Shown: positions 39,374-47,487 of the stretch, piece by piece
How the letters are laid out: each line of letters begins with the position of its first letter
How positions within the stretch are numbered: position 1 is the first letter of the stretch
NCBI RefSeq assembly: GCF_020687165.1
Contig: NZ_JAJEQC010000001.1
Reading direction: 5' to 3' (one strand)
Source of the DNA: Hominenteromicrobium mulieris
Lineage (GTDB): Bacteria > Bacillota > Clostridia > Oscillospirales > Acutalibacteraceae
Length of the DNA: 64,000 nucleotides
Position numbers and translations under genes: made by a program
Notes under the pieces: model-generated
Seen by the model: only the letters and a program-made list of their open reading frames with translations
Told to the model about the DNA's origin: nothing
The model's database searches: none

Positions 39374-40504
39374 ATGTACAAGCTTATCAAAAGAGAAAAC
39401 CACGCGCGGCGCGGCGAGCTCCAAACCGTGCACGGTACGGTGCAGACACCGGCGTTTATGAACGTCGCGACGGCTGCGGCGATTAAGGGTGCGGTTTCTG
39501 CTTACGACCTTAAAGATATTAAATGTCAAGTGATGCTCTCCAACACGTACCACCTGCATCTGCGCCCGGGCGATGACGTGGTGCGCAAAATGGGCGGCGT
39601 ACGCAAGTTTACCGGCTGGGACGGCCCTGTACTGACGGACAGCGGCGGGTTTCAGGTTTTCTCTCTCGCGAAGCTGCGCAATATCAAAGAAGAAGGCGTG
39701 ACGTTTGCGTCACACATCGACGGCCATCGCATCTTCATGGGCCCGGAGGAAAGCATGCGTATTCAGTCCAACCTCGGTTCTACCATCGCCATGGCGTTTG
39801 ACGAATGCGTGGAAAACCCGGCGGAATACGACTACGCGAAAAATTCCTGCGCACGCACAGCACGCTGGCTGCGCCGCTGCAAGGCGGAGATGAACAGACT
39901 GAATGCGCTGCCGGATACGATCAACCCAAACCAAATGCTGTTCGGCATCAACCAGGGCTGCACATACATCGACCTGCGCGTGAACCACATGAAGGAGATT
40001 GCGGAATTGGGGCTCGATGGTTATGCTATTGGCGGCCTTGCGGTCGGCGAGCCGGCAGAGGTCATGTATGAAGTGATTGAAGCGGTTGAAGAGCATATGC
40101 CGCAGGATAAGATCCGCTACCTGATGGGTGTGGGCACGCCGACAAATATTCTGGAAGCGGTGCACCGCGGCGTTGATCTGTTCGACTGCGTGATGCCGAG
40201 CCGCAATGCACGCCATGGTCATGCATTTACAAATGAAGGCGTGCGCAATATGCTCAATGCGAAATACACGCTGGACGATCAGCCGATCGACCCGACCTGC
40301 GACTGCCCGGTCTGCCGCAAGTTTTCCCGTGCTTATATTCACCACCTTTTCAAAGCGGGGGAGATGCTTGCCATGCGCTTGACGGTTATGCACAATCTTT
40401 ATTTCTACAACAATTTGATGGAACGCATTCGTAACGCGCTCGATGAAGACCGGTTTGAAGCATTTTATCAGGAGTATTCAGAGAAATTTAACAAAAGAAT
40501 TTAG
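39374..40504 (+). CDS. tgt: tRNA-guanine transglycosylase
   Basis: The 376-residue protein has QTPAFMNVATAAAIKG, LTDSGGFQVFSLA with catalytic Asp region, GINQGCTYIDLR, GVDLFDCVMPSRNARHGHAFT with nucleophile Asp, and the zinc site CDCPVCRKFSRAYIHH. It exchanges guanine-34 for preQ1 in GUN-anticodon tRNAs. ATG 39374 is 10 bases after GAAAGGAA. Cotranscribed with queA and just before the yajC promoter. Confidence 0.96.
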   Translation: MYKLIKRENHARRGELQTVHGTVQTPAFMNVATAAAIKGAVSAYDLKDIKCQVMLSNTYHLHLRPGDDVVRKMGGVRKFTGWDGPVLTDSGGFQVFSLAKLRNIKEEGVTFASHIDGHRIFMGPEESMRIQSNLGSTIAMAFDECVENPAEYDYAKNSCARTARWLRRCKAEMNRLNALPDTINPNQMLFGINQGCTYIDLRVNHMKEIAELGLDGYAIGGLAVGEPAEVMYEVIEAVEEHMPQDKIRYLMGVGTPTNILEAVHRGVDLFDCVMPSRNARHGHAFTNEGVRNMLNAKYTLDDQPIDPTCDCPVCRKFSRAYIHHLFKAGEMLAMRLTVMHNLYFYNNLMERIRNALDEDRFEAFYQEYSEKFNKRI

Positions 40505-40511
40505 AAAATCC

Positions 40512-40540
40512 TTGCAACCACGAATGGCTTTTGTTATAAT
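40512..40540 (+). promoter_or_regulatory. Promoter of yajC
   Basis: TTGCAA at 40512-40517 and TATAAT at 40535-40540 are 17 bases apart. Confidence 0.75.
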
Positions 40541-40621
40541 GTATAAAGTTAATTTGGTGACGGGTGTATTGACCGCTTTGCAGTCGAACGGAGCGCACCA
40601 TGAAAGAAAGGAAAGAAAACC

Positions 40622-40957
40622 ATGAATTTGAGTGTTTTGACAACGACAGGTGCAGCAGCCGGCGGCAACATGTCCAGCATGCTGATCATGCTCCTTGTTT
40701 ACGGTGCGATCATCGCGGCTATGTACTTCATCTTCTTCCGCCCGCAGAACAAGAAGAAGAAGAAGGAAGCGGAAATGCGCAAGAACGCACAGGTCGGCGA
40801 CGAGATCACGACCATCGGCGGTATTTGCGGCAGAATCATCGCTGTAAAGGATGAGACCGACAGCGTTATCATCGAGACCGGCAGCGACCGTGCAAGACTG
40901 CGCATCAAGCGTTGGGCGATCGGCAGCGTCGATACCATCCACGAGGAAGACGCGTAA
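40622..40957 (+). CDS. yajC: Preprotein translocase subunit YajC
   Basis: The 111-residue protein has one membrane helix MLIMLLVYGAIIAAMYFIFFRPQNKKKKK, then VGDEITTIGGICGRIIAVKDETDSVIIETG. It is part of the SecDF-YajC auxiliary complex. AAAGGAAAG precedes the ATG. It lies in the usual position after tgt. Confidence 0.95.
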   Translation: MNLSVLTTTGAAAGGNMSSMLIMLLVYGAIIAAMYFIFFRPQNKKKKKEAEMRKNAQVGDEITTIGGICGRIIAVKDETDSVIIETGSDRARLRIKRWAIGSVDTIHEEDA

Positions 40958-40988
40958 GCTTCACTCTGTTTAAAAGCGAATAGTTTTG

Positions 40989-41037
40989 AGCCCCTTGGAA
41001 TAAGTATGATACAAAACTTATTTCAAGGGGCTTTTTC
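40989..41037 (+). terminator. Terminator after yajC whose 3' arm contains the next ribosome binding site
   Basis: AGCCCCTTGGAATAAGT (40989-41005) pairs with ACTTATTTCAAGGGGCT (41016-41032, one mismatch-type pair), followed by TTTTTC. The AAGGGG (41025-41030) is the only likely ribosome binding site for the gene at 41039. Confidence 0.85.
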
Positions 41038-41038
41038 T

Positions 41039-41419
41039 ATGCTGAATTTTAAGAAGCTGTTTTTGGGTCTCCTGTTTTCTGTGCTGTTTTCGGCTGTGCT
41101 GATCGCGGTTTGTGCCTTTATGATTTTAAAGCTCGGCTTTTTGCCGTCCGAGCCTATACTCGGTACGGCTGCGGCGGTGATCGGCGGCGTTTCTGTTTTT
41201 GCTTCCGCTTTCCTTGCGGCGCGCCTCGCGGGGGAAAAAGGATTGCTGCACGGCCTTGTGCTTGGCACGCTCTATGCAGTTTTCTATGTTGCGATAAGCG
41301 TTATGCTGTATGCAAATATGCGGGTTGTACTTCTTGTTATACGGAGCGTAATATTTGTGATATGCAGCGTATGCGGTGGAGTAATGGGTGTGAATAGAGA
41401 TGAAAAAATCAGATTTTAA
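41039..41419 (+). CDS. TIGR04086 family membrane protein
   Basis: The 126-residue protein has four hydrophobic segments: LFLGLLFSVLFSAVLIAVCAFMI, GTAAAVIGGVSVFASAFLAARLAGEKGLLHGLVLGTLYAVFYVAI and VVLLVIRSVIFVICSVCGGVMGVN. Small four-helix proteins of this kind next to yajC are a clostridial trait; their role is unknown. The start ATG at 41039 is placed after the terminator hairpin; an in-frame ATG at 41006 lies within the hairpin loop and is unlikely. Confidence 0.82.
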   Translation: MLNFKKLFLGLLFSVLFSAVLIAVCAFMILKLGFLPSEPILGTAAAVIGGVSVFASAFLAARLAGEKGLLHGLVLGTLYAVFYVAISVMLYANMRVVLLVIRSVIFVICSVCGGVMGVNRDEKIRF

Positions 41420-41571
41420 GCCATAATTTTGTAGCTGCCAATCAAGGGTATAAGAACGATTTTGCATATTTATTCACAATAACTCACAGCAAAGCGGAAC
41501 TGTATATTCATAAGTTTACATAAGATTATAGACATAAATTTGTGCAGATGCAAAAATATTCACGGAAGCTC

Positions 41572-41600
41572 TTGCAAATTTGGCTAAAAAGTATTATAGT
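41572..41600 (+). promoter_or_regulatory. Promoter of proC
   Basis: TTGCAA at 41572-41577 and TATAGT at 41595-41600 are 17 bases apart. Confidence 0.65.
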
Positions 41601-41628
41601 ATATAAGACAGAAGTGAGGTGGCGTATC

Positions 41629-42447
41629 ATGAAAAACGGCAAATTGGGCTTTATCGGCATAGGAAACATGGCGTCCGCGATTATTGGCGGTATCTTATCT
41701 TCTGGCACTTTCCCGGTCGGGGATATTTATATGTACAATCCGCACGCGGAAAAAATGCAGCGCTTTACAGAATCCGGCTGCGTAGCCTGTACTTCTGCCG
41801 AAGAAGTTACCGAGCTTTGTGATACGGTGTTCCTTTGCGTAAAGCCACAGATTTTCCCGGAGGTGCTGCGCGTTATTGCGCCGACCGTTGCGAAGAAGAA
41901 TGCTGACGATGTTGTCATCGTTTCAATCGCTGCGGGCGTAACGTTTAAGAATTTGCAGGACGCGCTCGGCGCAGACCGCCGCTACGTGCGTGCCATGCCG
42001 AACACGCCGCTGCTGCTCGGTGAGGGCGCTACGGCGCTGTGCCGGACAAGCAATGTGCCGGAAGAAGACTTTGCGCGCGTGCGTTCCGCTTTCTCCTGCT
42101 GCGGTGTCACGCAGGAGATTGACGAAGCGCAGATGAATGCGGTGATTGCGGTCAGTGGCAGCTCGCCTGCGTATTTGTATCTGCTTGCAAAGCTCACTTG
42201 TGATTATGCAGCGCAGCAGGGCATTGACCCGAAGACCGCGCTTACACTGTTCTGCCAGACCATGAAAGGCAGCGCCGATATGCTTTTAAACAGCGGCAAA
42301 GACCCACAGGCGCTTATGGATATGGTCACGTCAAAGGGCGGCACAACATTTGCTTTGCTGAATGTCTTGAAAGAACAGGGCTTTAATGAGGCGATGATCA
42401 GCTCGTTTGAAGCCTGCACGCACCGCGCCGAAGAACTTTCCATGTGA
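41629..42447 (+). CDS. proC: Pyrroline-5-carboxylate reductase
   Basis: The 272-residue protein has LGFIGIGNMASAIIGG (NAD(P)-binding), DTVFLCVKPQIF, VSIAAGVTFKNLQDAL, RYVRAMPNTPLLLGEGATAL and VSGSSPAYLYLLA with MVTSKGGTTFALL. It performs the last step of proline synthesis. ATG 41629 after GAAGTGAGGTGG is chosen over an in-frame ATG at 41542. Own promoter. Confidence 0.95.
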   Translation: MKNGKLGFIGIGNMASAIIGGILSSGTFPVGDIYMYNPHAEKMQRFTESGCVACTSAEEVTELCDTVFLCVKPQIFPEVLRVIAPTVAKKNADDVVIVSIAAGVTFKNLQDALGADRRYVRAMPNTPLLLGEGATALCRTSNVPEEDFARVRSAFSCCGVTQEIDEAQMNAVIAVSGSSPAYLYLLAKLTCDYAAQQGIDPKTALTLFCQTMKGSADMLLNSGKDPQALMDMVTSKGGTTFALLNVLKEQGFNEAMISSFEACTHRAEELSM

Positions 42448-42515
42448 GTGTGCAAGGCATAACACGGCGATGCTTCACATATAGATTGACCATCTTTTAT
42501 AGGTGGTGAACGAAA

Positions 42516-43100
42516 ATGGAAGCAAAGCCGAAATATGCAAAACCACGTAGCCTATCTGTTTTAATGGCTTTGCGCATTTTGTTCCTGCTCGGCTTTTTGT
42601 TCGGCTGCTTATTCGCACGGACATCGCAAATAGCTATGGCGCCGGTTTCCGGCTCTGTGTGGTTTAGGGGGCCGTTTGAAACGGGAACGGACTTTCCGTT
42701 TGTATTTTCCGCATTTTTATTTGATTCGCTTTTTTACGCATTGCCGATTTTTTTATTTGGCATGACGTTTTTGGGTGTGCTTGTGATTCCCGCTGCGATA
42801 ATTCTGAAGGGCTTCACGCTTGGCACGTCGCTTACGGCACTGATTCGGCTTGAGGGTATCGGATCGTATTTTCGGCGGTGCTTTGATTATCTGCCGATGA
42901 CAATGCTGTGCATCACGGTGCTTTTGCTGCTTGCGGCGGAAGCGCTTTGCACGGCAAGGCGCAGCTGTCGGGTGTTTTTCGGAAACGGAGAACCGCTTTC
43001 CGTAAAAAACTGCACCGTGCGGTTTTTGCTTGCGTTTGCGGCGCTGGTTTTCATTTCGATTTTATACGGTGCATTGCACTTTTTGATTTTGCAAATTTAG
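42516..43100 (+). CDS. SpoIIM-like membrane protein
   Basis: The 194-residue hydrophobic protein has five membrane segments: LMALRILFLLGFLFGCLFA at the N-terminus, FLFDSLFYALPIFLFGMTFLGVLVIPAAIILKGFTLG (resembling the SpoIIM domain region with xPAAxxxKGF), a middle pair and a C-terminal one. Its position just before xerD resembles spoIIM placement in many Firmicutes. SpoIIM takes part in septal peptidoglycan removal during engulfment. The identity is suggested, not proven. Confidence 0.62.
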   Translation: MEAKPKYAKPRSLSVLMALRILFLLGFLFGCLFARTSQIAMAPVSGSVWFRGPFETGTDFPFVFSAFLFDSLFYALPIFLFGMTFLGVLVIPAAIILKGFTLGTSLTALIRLEGIGSYFRRCFDYLPMTMLCITVLLLLAAEALCTARRSCRVFFGNGEPLSVKNCTVRFLLAFAALVFISILYGALHFLILQI

Positions 43101-43132
43101 ATTAGATTTTAAAGCAAAGGAGGCCGAAATGA

Positions 43133-44041
43133 ATGAACATGGATGAATACTTCGTGCTGTTTCGCGAGTACATGCTCGTGCAGAAACCGAGTTCCGTAAA
43201 TACGCGGGATTCTTATCTGCGCGATGTTTCGGCTTTCCTGCGCTACTTGGAGGGTGAAAATATAACATCTCCACTCGAAGTGGAAACGGAGACGGTGGAA
43301 GCGTATGTGCAGCATTTGCACAGCTTAAACCGCACAAATTCCACGATCTCCCGCAATATTGCCTCTGTGCGTTGCTTTTATAAGTTTCTCATCCTGCGCG
43401 GGGATATGCAGGTGAACCCGGCGAAATCCGTAAAGCTTGAAAAAGAGCCGAAAAAGCTGCCGCAGACGCTGACAAGCGAGGAGATAGACCTGCTGCTTTC
43501 CCAGCCGAATGTCACGGAAGCTAAGGGCTGCCGCGATAAAGCGATGCTGGAGCTTCTTTATGCCACCGGTATTCGCGTCAGTGAGCTCATCAACCTCAAC
43601 GTGCAGGATATCAACCTGCGCACGGGAAAGCTGTTCTGCCGCGGCACCAAGGGCGTGCGCACCATTCCGATTTATGCGAAAGCGGTCGTTGCTGTGTCCG
43701 ATTATCTTTACCGCATGCGCGATTTGATCGTGGACCCGGACAACAGCGGAGACGCGCTGTTTGTCAATCTGAACGGCTCGCGTTTGACGCGTCAGGGTTT
43801 CTGGAAAATTATCAAGGCGTATACGGCGGAGGCCGGCATTACGAAGGAGATTACGCCGCACACGCTGCGTCATTCGTTTGCCATGCACCTTTTGCAGGGT
43901 GGTGCTTCCGTAAAAGACATTCAAACCATGATGGGACATGCAGATATTTCGTCCACACAGGTATATGTTCATTTATTAGACCTTGATAATCACGTGAAAA
44001 GCGTGTATAATGAGTGTCATCCTCGTGCAAAAACGAGTTAA
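43133..44041 (+). CDS. xerD: Site-specific tyrosine recombinase XerD
   Basis: The 302-residue protein has the N-terminal SAM-like core-binding domain and the catalytic residues R in YATGIRVSEL, K-loop region, HxxR in HTLRHSFAMHLL, H in GHADISSTQVYVH and the Tyr nucleophile. It resolves chromosome dimers at dif with XerC. AAAGGAGG is 9 bases upstream. It follows the SpoIIM-like gene. Confidence 0.93.
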   Translation: MNMDEYFVLFREYMLVQKPSSVNTRDSYLRDVSAFLRYLEGENITSPLEVETETVEAYVQHLHSLNRTNSTISRNIASVRCFYKFLILRGDMQVNPAKSVKLEKEPKKLPQTLTSEEIDLLLSQPNVTEAKGCRDKAMLELLYATGIRVSELINLNVQDINLRTGKLFCRGTKGVRTIPIYAKAVVAVSDYLYRMRDLIVDPDNSGDALFVNLNGSRLTRQGFWKIIKAYTAEAGITKEITPHTLRHSFAMHLLQGGASVKDIQTMMGHADISSTQVYVHLLDLDNHVKSVYNECHPRAKTS

Positions 44042-44062
44042 TCTAATTCTGGAGTTGATTTT

Positions 44063-45079
44063 GTGGCATTTTTAGGACTTTTCGGTAATTATGATAAGCC
44101 GGGTCCGGGCGTTGACAAAGATGAACCGAAAAAGGCAGCGCCGGTACGTTTTTTTGAGATCTTGTGGCGAAAGCTGTCTAAACTGGTGCAGTTGAATCTG
44201 ACATTTATGATCCCATTTATTGTGGTCATCGCGTTGATGGTGGGCGTATTTCTTTTACCGGTTCCGCATTTTCTTTATGCAACGTCGTTCTTCGGTGTGC
44301 TTGACCTGTACATTCTGTATGCGGTTACACTGCCGCTCATCCTGCTTTCGCCGTTCACATGCGGCTTAGCATATGTAACGCGAAACTTCGCAAGGGAAGA
44401 GCATGCGTTCGTTTGGTCGGATTTCTGGGACGCTGTGAAAAACAACTGGAAGCCGGCACTTTTGAACGGCGTGATCGTGTATCTCGCATATGTAATCTTG
44501 AGCTTCTCAATCTTCTTTTATTCCACACGTGTATCGGACAACTGGATGTTTATGATTCCGCTTGCAGTTTGCTGCATCCTGTCGATTCTAATGCTGTTTG
44601 CGCAGTATTACATTCCGGTTATGATCGTCACGTTTGACTTGAAGCTGCGCCACATTTACAGAAACGCGTTTATTTTCTCTATTATGGGTCTGTTGCGCAA
44701 CCTGATGATTACGGCAATCCTTGCGGGTTTATTCATTGCGTTTTTGTTCTGCCCGGCGGCATTTGCAGTGATCCCGCTGCTGCTCGTAATCATTTTCCTG
44801 TGTGCGTTCATCAGCTATCTGACGAGCTTTGCGACGTATTCGTTGCTCGATACGTACCTGATCCAGCCGTTCTACAAAAAGGAAGCGGAAGCGAAGGACG
44901 CTGAAATTCGCGTAGCCAAAGACGGCGATACGTTCAATTTCGACAATGATGAGTTGGACGACGATGACGACGATAAGCCGCAGTATGTGTACGTGAACGG
45001 CCGCTTGATCGACCGTAAGATCATGGAGCAGGAATCTCTGTTCTCGGATAAAACGGATACTTCCGATCATTTACAGTAA
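44063..45079 (+). CDS. YesL/DUF624-like membrane protein
   Basis: The 338-residue protein starts AFLGLFGNYDKPGPGVDKDEPKK, a sequence typical of DUF624 proteins, and has five or six membrane helices (e.g. FMIPFIVVIALMVGVFLLPV, FMIPLAVCCILSILMLFAQYYIPVMIV). The C-terminal tail is very acidic (DDDDDDK). Function unknown. GTG 44063 is the start used. A bidirectional terminator follows. Confidence 0.83.
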   Translation: MAFLGLFGNYDKPGPGVDKDEPKKAAPVRFFEILWRKLSKLVQLNLTFMIPFIVVIALMVGVFLLPVPHFLYATSFFGVLDLYILYAVTLPLILLSPFTCGLAYVTRNFAREEHAFVWSDFWDAVKNNWKPALLNGVIVYLAYVILSFSIFFYSTRVSDNWMFMIPLAVCCILSILMLFAQYYIPVMIVTFDLKLRHIYRNAFIFSIMGLLRNLMITAILAGLFIAFLFCPAAFAVIPLLLVIIFLCAFISYLTSFATYSLLDTYLIQPFYKKEAEAKDAEIRVAKDGDTFNFDNDELDDDDDDKPQYVYVNGRLIDRKIMEQESLFSDKTDTSDHLQ

Positions 45080-45093
45080 TTTAAAACAAACAT

Positions 45094-45130
45094 AAAAGCC
45101 TCTATCGAACTGAAATCGATAGAGGCTTTC
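45094..45130. terminator. Bidirectional terminator
   Basis: AAAGCCTCTATCG pairs with CGATAGAGGCTTT around AACTGAAAT; CATTTTG follows on the plus strand and it lies between convergent genes. Confidence 0.83.
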
Positions 45131-45147
45131 ATTTTGCTCAATTTCAA

Positions 45148-46137
45148 TTATTTCTCATTCTTATCAGTCTTTTCACGCATTTTGGAAAGTGGGTTGGCGT
45201 TTACGGCTTCCTCCATTTGCTTGCTGGAGGTGTGCGTGTAGATCTCTGTAGTGCCGAGATTTTCGTGGCCCAGAATATCCTGCAAAACGCGAATATCTAC
45301 GTTGCCGTATTGGTACATCAGCGTCGCCGCCGTGTGCCGCAGCTTGTGTACGGAGTATCCCGCGCCGCCAAGACCGATTTTCGTGAGGTATTTATTGACC
45401 ATGGCCTGTACGGTCTTAGGACTGATGCGTGTGCCGCGGTTGCTGATGAACAGCGCGTTTTTATCCTTCACGTCGTCCTTTGGGCGCACACGCACGTAGC
45501 CATCGATAGAAGCTAAGCATGCGTCATTTAAGTATACGATGCGTTCTTTGCTGCCTTTACCGACGATGCGCAGGGTGGAGTTGTTGTGGATCACGTCGCT
45601 CATGTTGATGGAAACAAGCTCGGAAAGGCGCATGCCGCAGTTTAAAAACAGCGTCAAAATGCAATAGTCACGCTCTTTATCCGGCCCGTCCACGGCGTTT
45701 AAAAGCTCGCGGCTTTGCTCTAACGTGAGGTAGCGGGGAAGGGTTTTGGCTTTTTTCGGCGGGGTCAGATTCTCTGTGGGGTTAGAATCCAAAAGACCCT
45801 CGTGCACGGTCAGGTAGTTAAAAAAGCTTTTGAGACTCGAAGATTTTCGCTGACGCGTGGAGCTCATGTTGCTGCGTCCGTCGGCAGCGTAGTTCATGAA
45901 TTCAAAAATGTCCATCGTCGTGATGGAACGGATAAATTCAAGGTCAATATCGTCGATTGGAATCTCCTCCATGGGCGTATCTTGTGAAACATATCCGCGA
46001 AAATGTTTCATGAAACGAAAGAATGTCCGCAGGTCAGAGCAGTATTCGTTTACAGTCTTCGGCGCGCGGCCTTTGATGTTGCGGTAATATAAAGCATATT
46101 GCCGCACAATCTCCGGCATTTCAGACAAAATATCCAT
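45148..46137 (-). CDS. Second tyrosine recombinase (XerC-like)
   Basis: The 329-residue protein has a core-binding domain (YYRNIKGRAPKTVNEYCSDLRTFFRFM) and catalytic CGMRLSELV (Arg), VHKLRHTAATLMYQ (HxxR), GHENLGTTEIYTHT (His and Tyr). It lies directly opposite xerD. It may be XerC, the partner of XerD, since no other appears in the window, or an element integrase. Longer than XerD by about 30 residues at the N-terminus and middle. Confidence 0.85.
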   Translation of the reverse strand: MDILSEMPEIVRQYALYYRNIKGRAPKTVNEYCSDLRTFFRFMKHFRGYVSQDTPMEEIPIDDIDLEFIRSITTMDIFEFMNYAADGRSNMSSTRQRKSSSLKSFFNYLTVHEGLLDSNPTENLTPPKKAKTLPRYLTLEQSRELLNAVDGPDKERDYCILTLFLNCGMRLSELVSINMSDVIHNNSTLRIVGKGSKERIVYLNDACLASIDGYVRVRPKDDVKDKNALFISNRGTRISPKTVQAMVNKYLTKIGLGGAGYSVHKLRHTAATLMYQYGNVDIRVLQDILGHENLGTTEIYTHTSSKQMEEAVNANPLSKMREKTDKNEK

Positions 46138-46345
46138 AACGGGTACACCTCACAAATTTTGAATTTTAAAGCCGCAGCTTGGTGTTCAGCTCCGTTGGCT
46201 TCAAAGCTTTCGGGTTTAGCCTAATCGATACTTGAATTTACTCTTGGATCATCATTATAATTCGGAACGAGACGTATAGACATGCCGTGGTACTTAAACA
46301 GACAGCTGAATAAACGGAGCCGAGGTTATTAAAAACAATCTAATT

Positions 46346-46387
46346 GAGAAACGCACGGATTTCCGCAGCCGAGATTTACAAAGAATC
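46346..46387 (-). pseudogene. Possible fragment of a duplicate of the downstream GME-fold gene
   Basis: On the minus strand the fragment encodes DSL-stop-ISAAEIRAFL; the functional neighbour has DSLECAAEIRAFL at the same strand (46810-46848), so the last residues and several codons match with one codon inserted. The upstream and downstream flanks show no similarity. Chance resemblance cannot be excluded. Confidence 0.35.
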
Positions 46388-46534
46388 AACGCACACAATC
46401 ACGATTCATAATGAATGCGTTTATTTAAGCAAGTTGCAATCGCAAAACATTGAGTTTGGCTGAAAAAGGATGATCTCGCAGGTTTTACGAAAATCCGCTT
46501 GAAAAGCCAGCTATTCGTAAAATGCTGCTCCCCA

Positions 46535-46566
46535 AAATTATACAAAATATCTATTTTGTATAATTT
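46535..46566. repeat. Perfect 15-bp AT-rich inverted repeat, operator-like
   Basis: AAATTATACAAAATA and TATTTTGTATAATTT flank a central TC. Each arm contains a TATAAT-like part, and ACAAAAT/ATTTTGT resembles a repressor palindrome. Nothing obviously transcribed is near except the decayed region. Confidence 0.5.
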
Positions 46567-46719
46567 GAGATTTTTTAGATTCAAGCCCCTTTGTATGCTT
46601 CCGTGTGAATCTGTTTTGAAATGTGCGTGTTTGGGTGCTTGTACATGAATACACAAGCGTTTAGTGTATTATCAACAACGGAAACTTCGTGGGAGGCTTT
46701 TTAAACACAAAATTAGGAA

Positions 46720-47487
46720 TTAAACGTCAAGCTCCATCAGCGGTAAAATGCCGCCGATATCGATCATCTGGTTTTGTGTCAGCTCAATGTACTGTACGCA
46801 GTGCTTTTCGAGAAACGCACGAATCTCCGCCGCGCACTCTAAAGAATCGAGCTTGCCTGTGAACGCCACCACATTTTTGTCGATCAAGCCACAGCAGCCG
46901 CCTAAGAAGCCGTAATCGTAGCCATCCAGAAAAACGTTTTCTTCGTGCACAAGCAGCACGTCGATGCCTAAAAACTGTGCCAGTGCACGAATGCCGAGAT
47001 CCATCGTGATGATCGCGTCTTTCGCCACAACAGCCGTCGCACAGCGCGTGTAGCCTTGGTTGACATGCCTCATTTTAAGGCCGGCGTCTTCCAGACAGGT
47101 GTAAATGTTCGGATCCATAACACCGAGGTTTGCAAGCACCGTGCCGTTCAGGTTTAACATGTTGCAAAGAACATCTTTCGGATATTTCGGCTCCGGAGTC
47201 ATGGCAGTCTCCGCTACCTGATAGCCGATATCCGTAAGCTGCTTTTTGAGTGCCTCTTCTCCGCGCAGAACAAACGTGCGTCCTTTATCCAAATGAAACA
47301 TCTGCATATCTGCATGGTACGCGATCGGATCCGGCAGACGCGTGTCAAACTCCGTTGTGACGCACCGAATACCATGCGCCTTTAAAGCTTCCAAAATCTC
47401 CGGATATGCGCCGGAGACCGCCGCTGTCGTGACCTTGCTTTCCGGCAGATTCGGCTTTTCAACAAATCGTTCTTTTACTGCACACAT
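46720..47487 (-). CDS. Conserved clostridial protein, possible GME-fold (DUF6873-like)
   Basis: The 255-residue protein has GIRCVTTEFDTRLPDPIAYHADMQMFHL, ANLGVMDPNIYTCLEDAGLKMRHVNQGYTRCATAVV, DAIITMDLGIRALAQFLGIDVLLVHEENVFLDGYDYGFLGGCCGLID and ends IGGILPLMELDV. The repeated beta-alpha units and Asp/His residues recall the guanidino-group modifying enzyme fold, but no catalytic set can be assigned. The gene overlaps radA by 13 bases and follows it. Confidence 0.6.
   Translation of the reverse strand: MCAVKERFVEKPNLPESKVTTAAVSGAYPEILEALKAHGIRCVTTEFDTRLPDPIAYHADMQMFHLDKGRTFVLRGEEALKKQLTDIGYQVAETAMTPEPKYPKDVLCNMLNLNGTVLANLGVMDPNIYTCLEDAGLKMRHVNQGYTRCATAVVAKDAIITMDLGIRALAQFLGIDVLLVHEENVFLDGYDYGFLGGCCGLIDKNVVAFTGKLDSLECAAEIRAFLEKHCVQYIELTQNQMIDIGGILPLMELDV

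Larger units (their letters stand above)
46138..46719. other. Gene-free, decayed-looking intergenic region
   Basis: No gene is supported in this 580-base AT-rich stretch; stops occur in all frames within short distance. It contains a fragment similar to the 3' part of the neighbouring gene (46346-46387) and a perfect AT-rich palindrome (46535-46566). It may be the remains of a lost gene or a regulatory region. Confidence 0.5.

Noticed and set aside
41006..41038. Earlier start codon for the TIGR04086 gene
   Set aside because: It lies in the terminator loop and adds a non-hydrophobic leader not expected in the family.
46399..46656. Minus-strand 85-codon frame in the gene-free region
   Set aside because: No ribosome binding site, no recognisable domain; it covers the palindrome.
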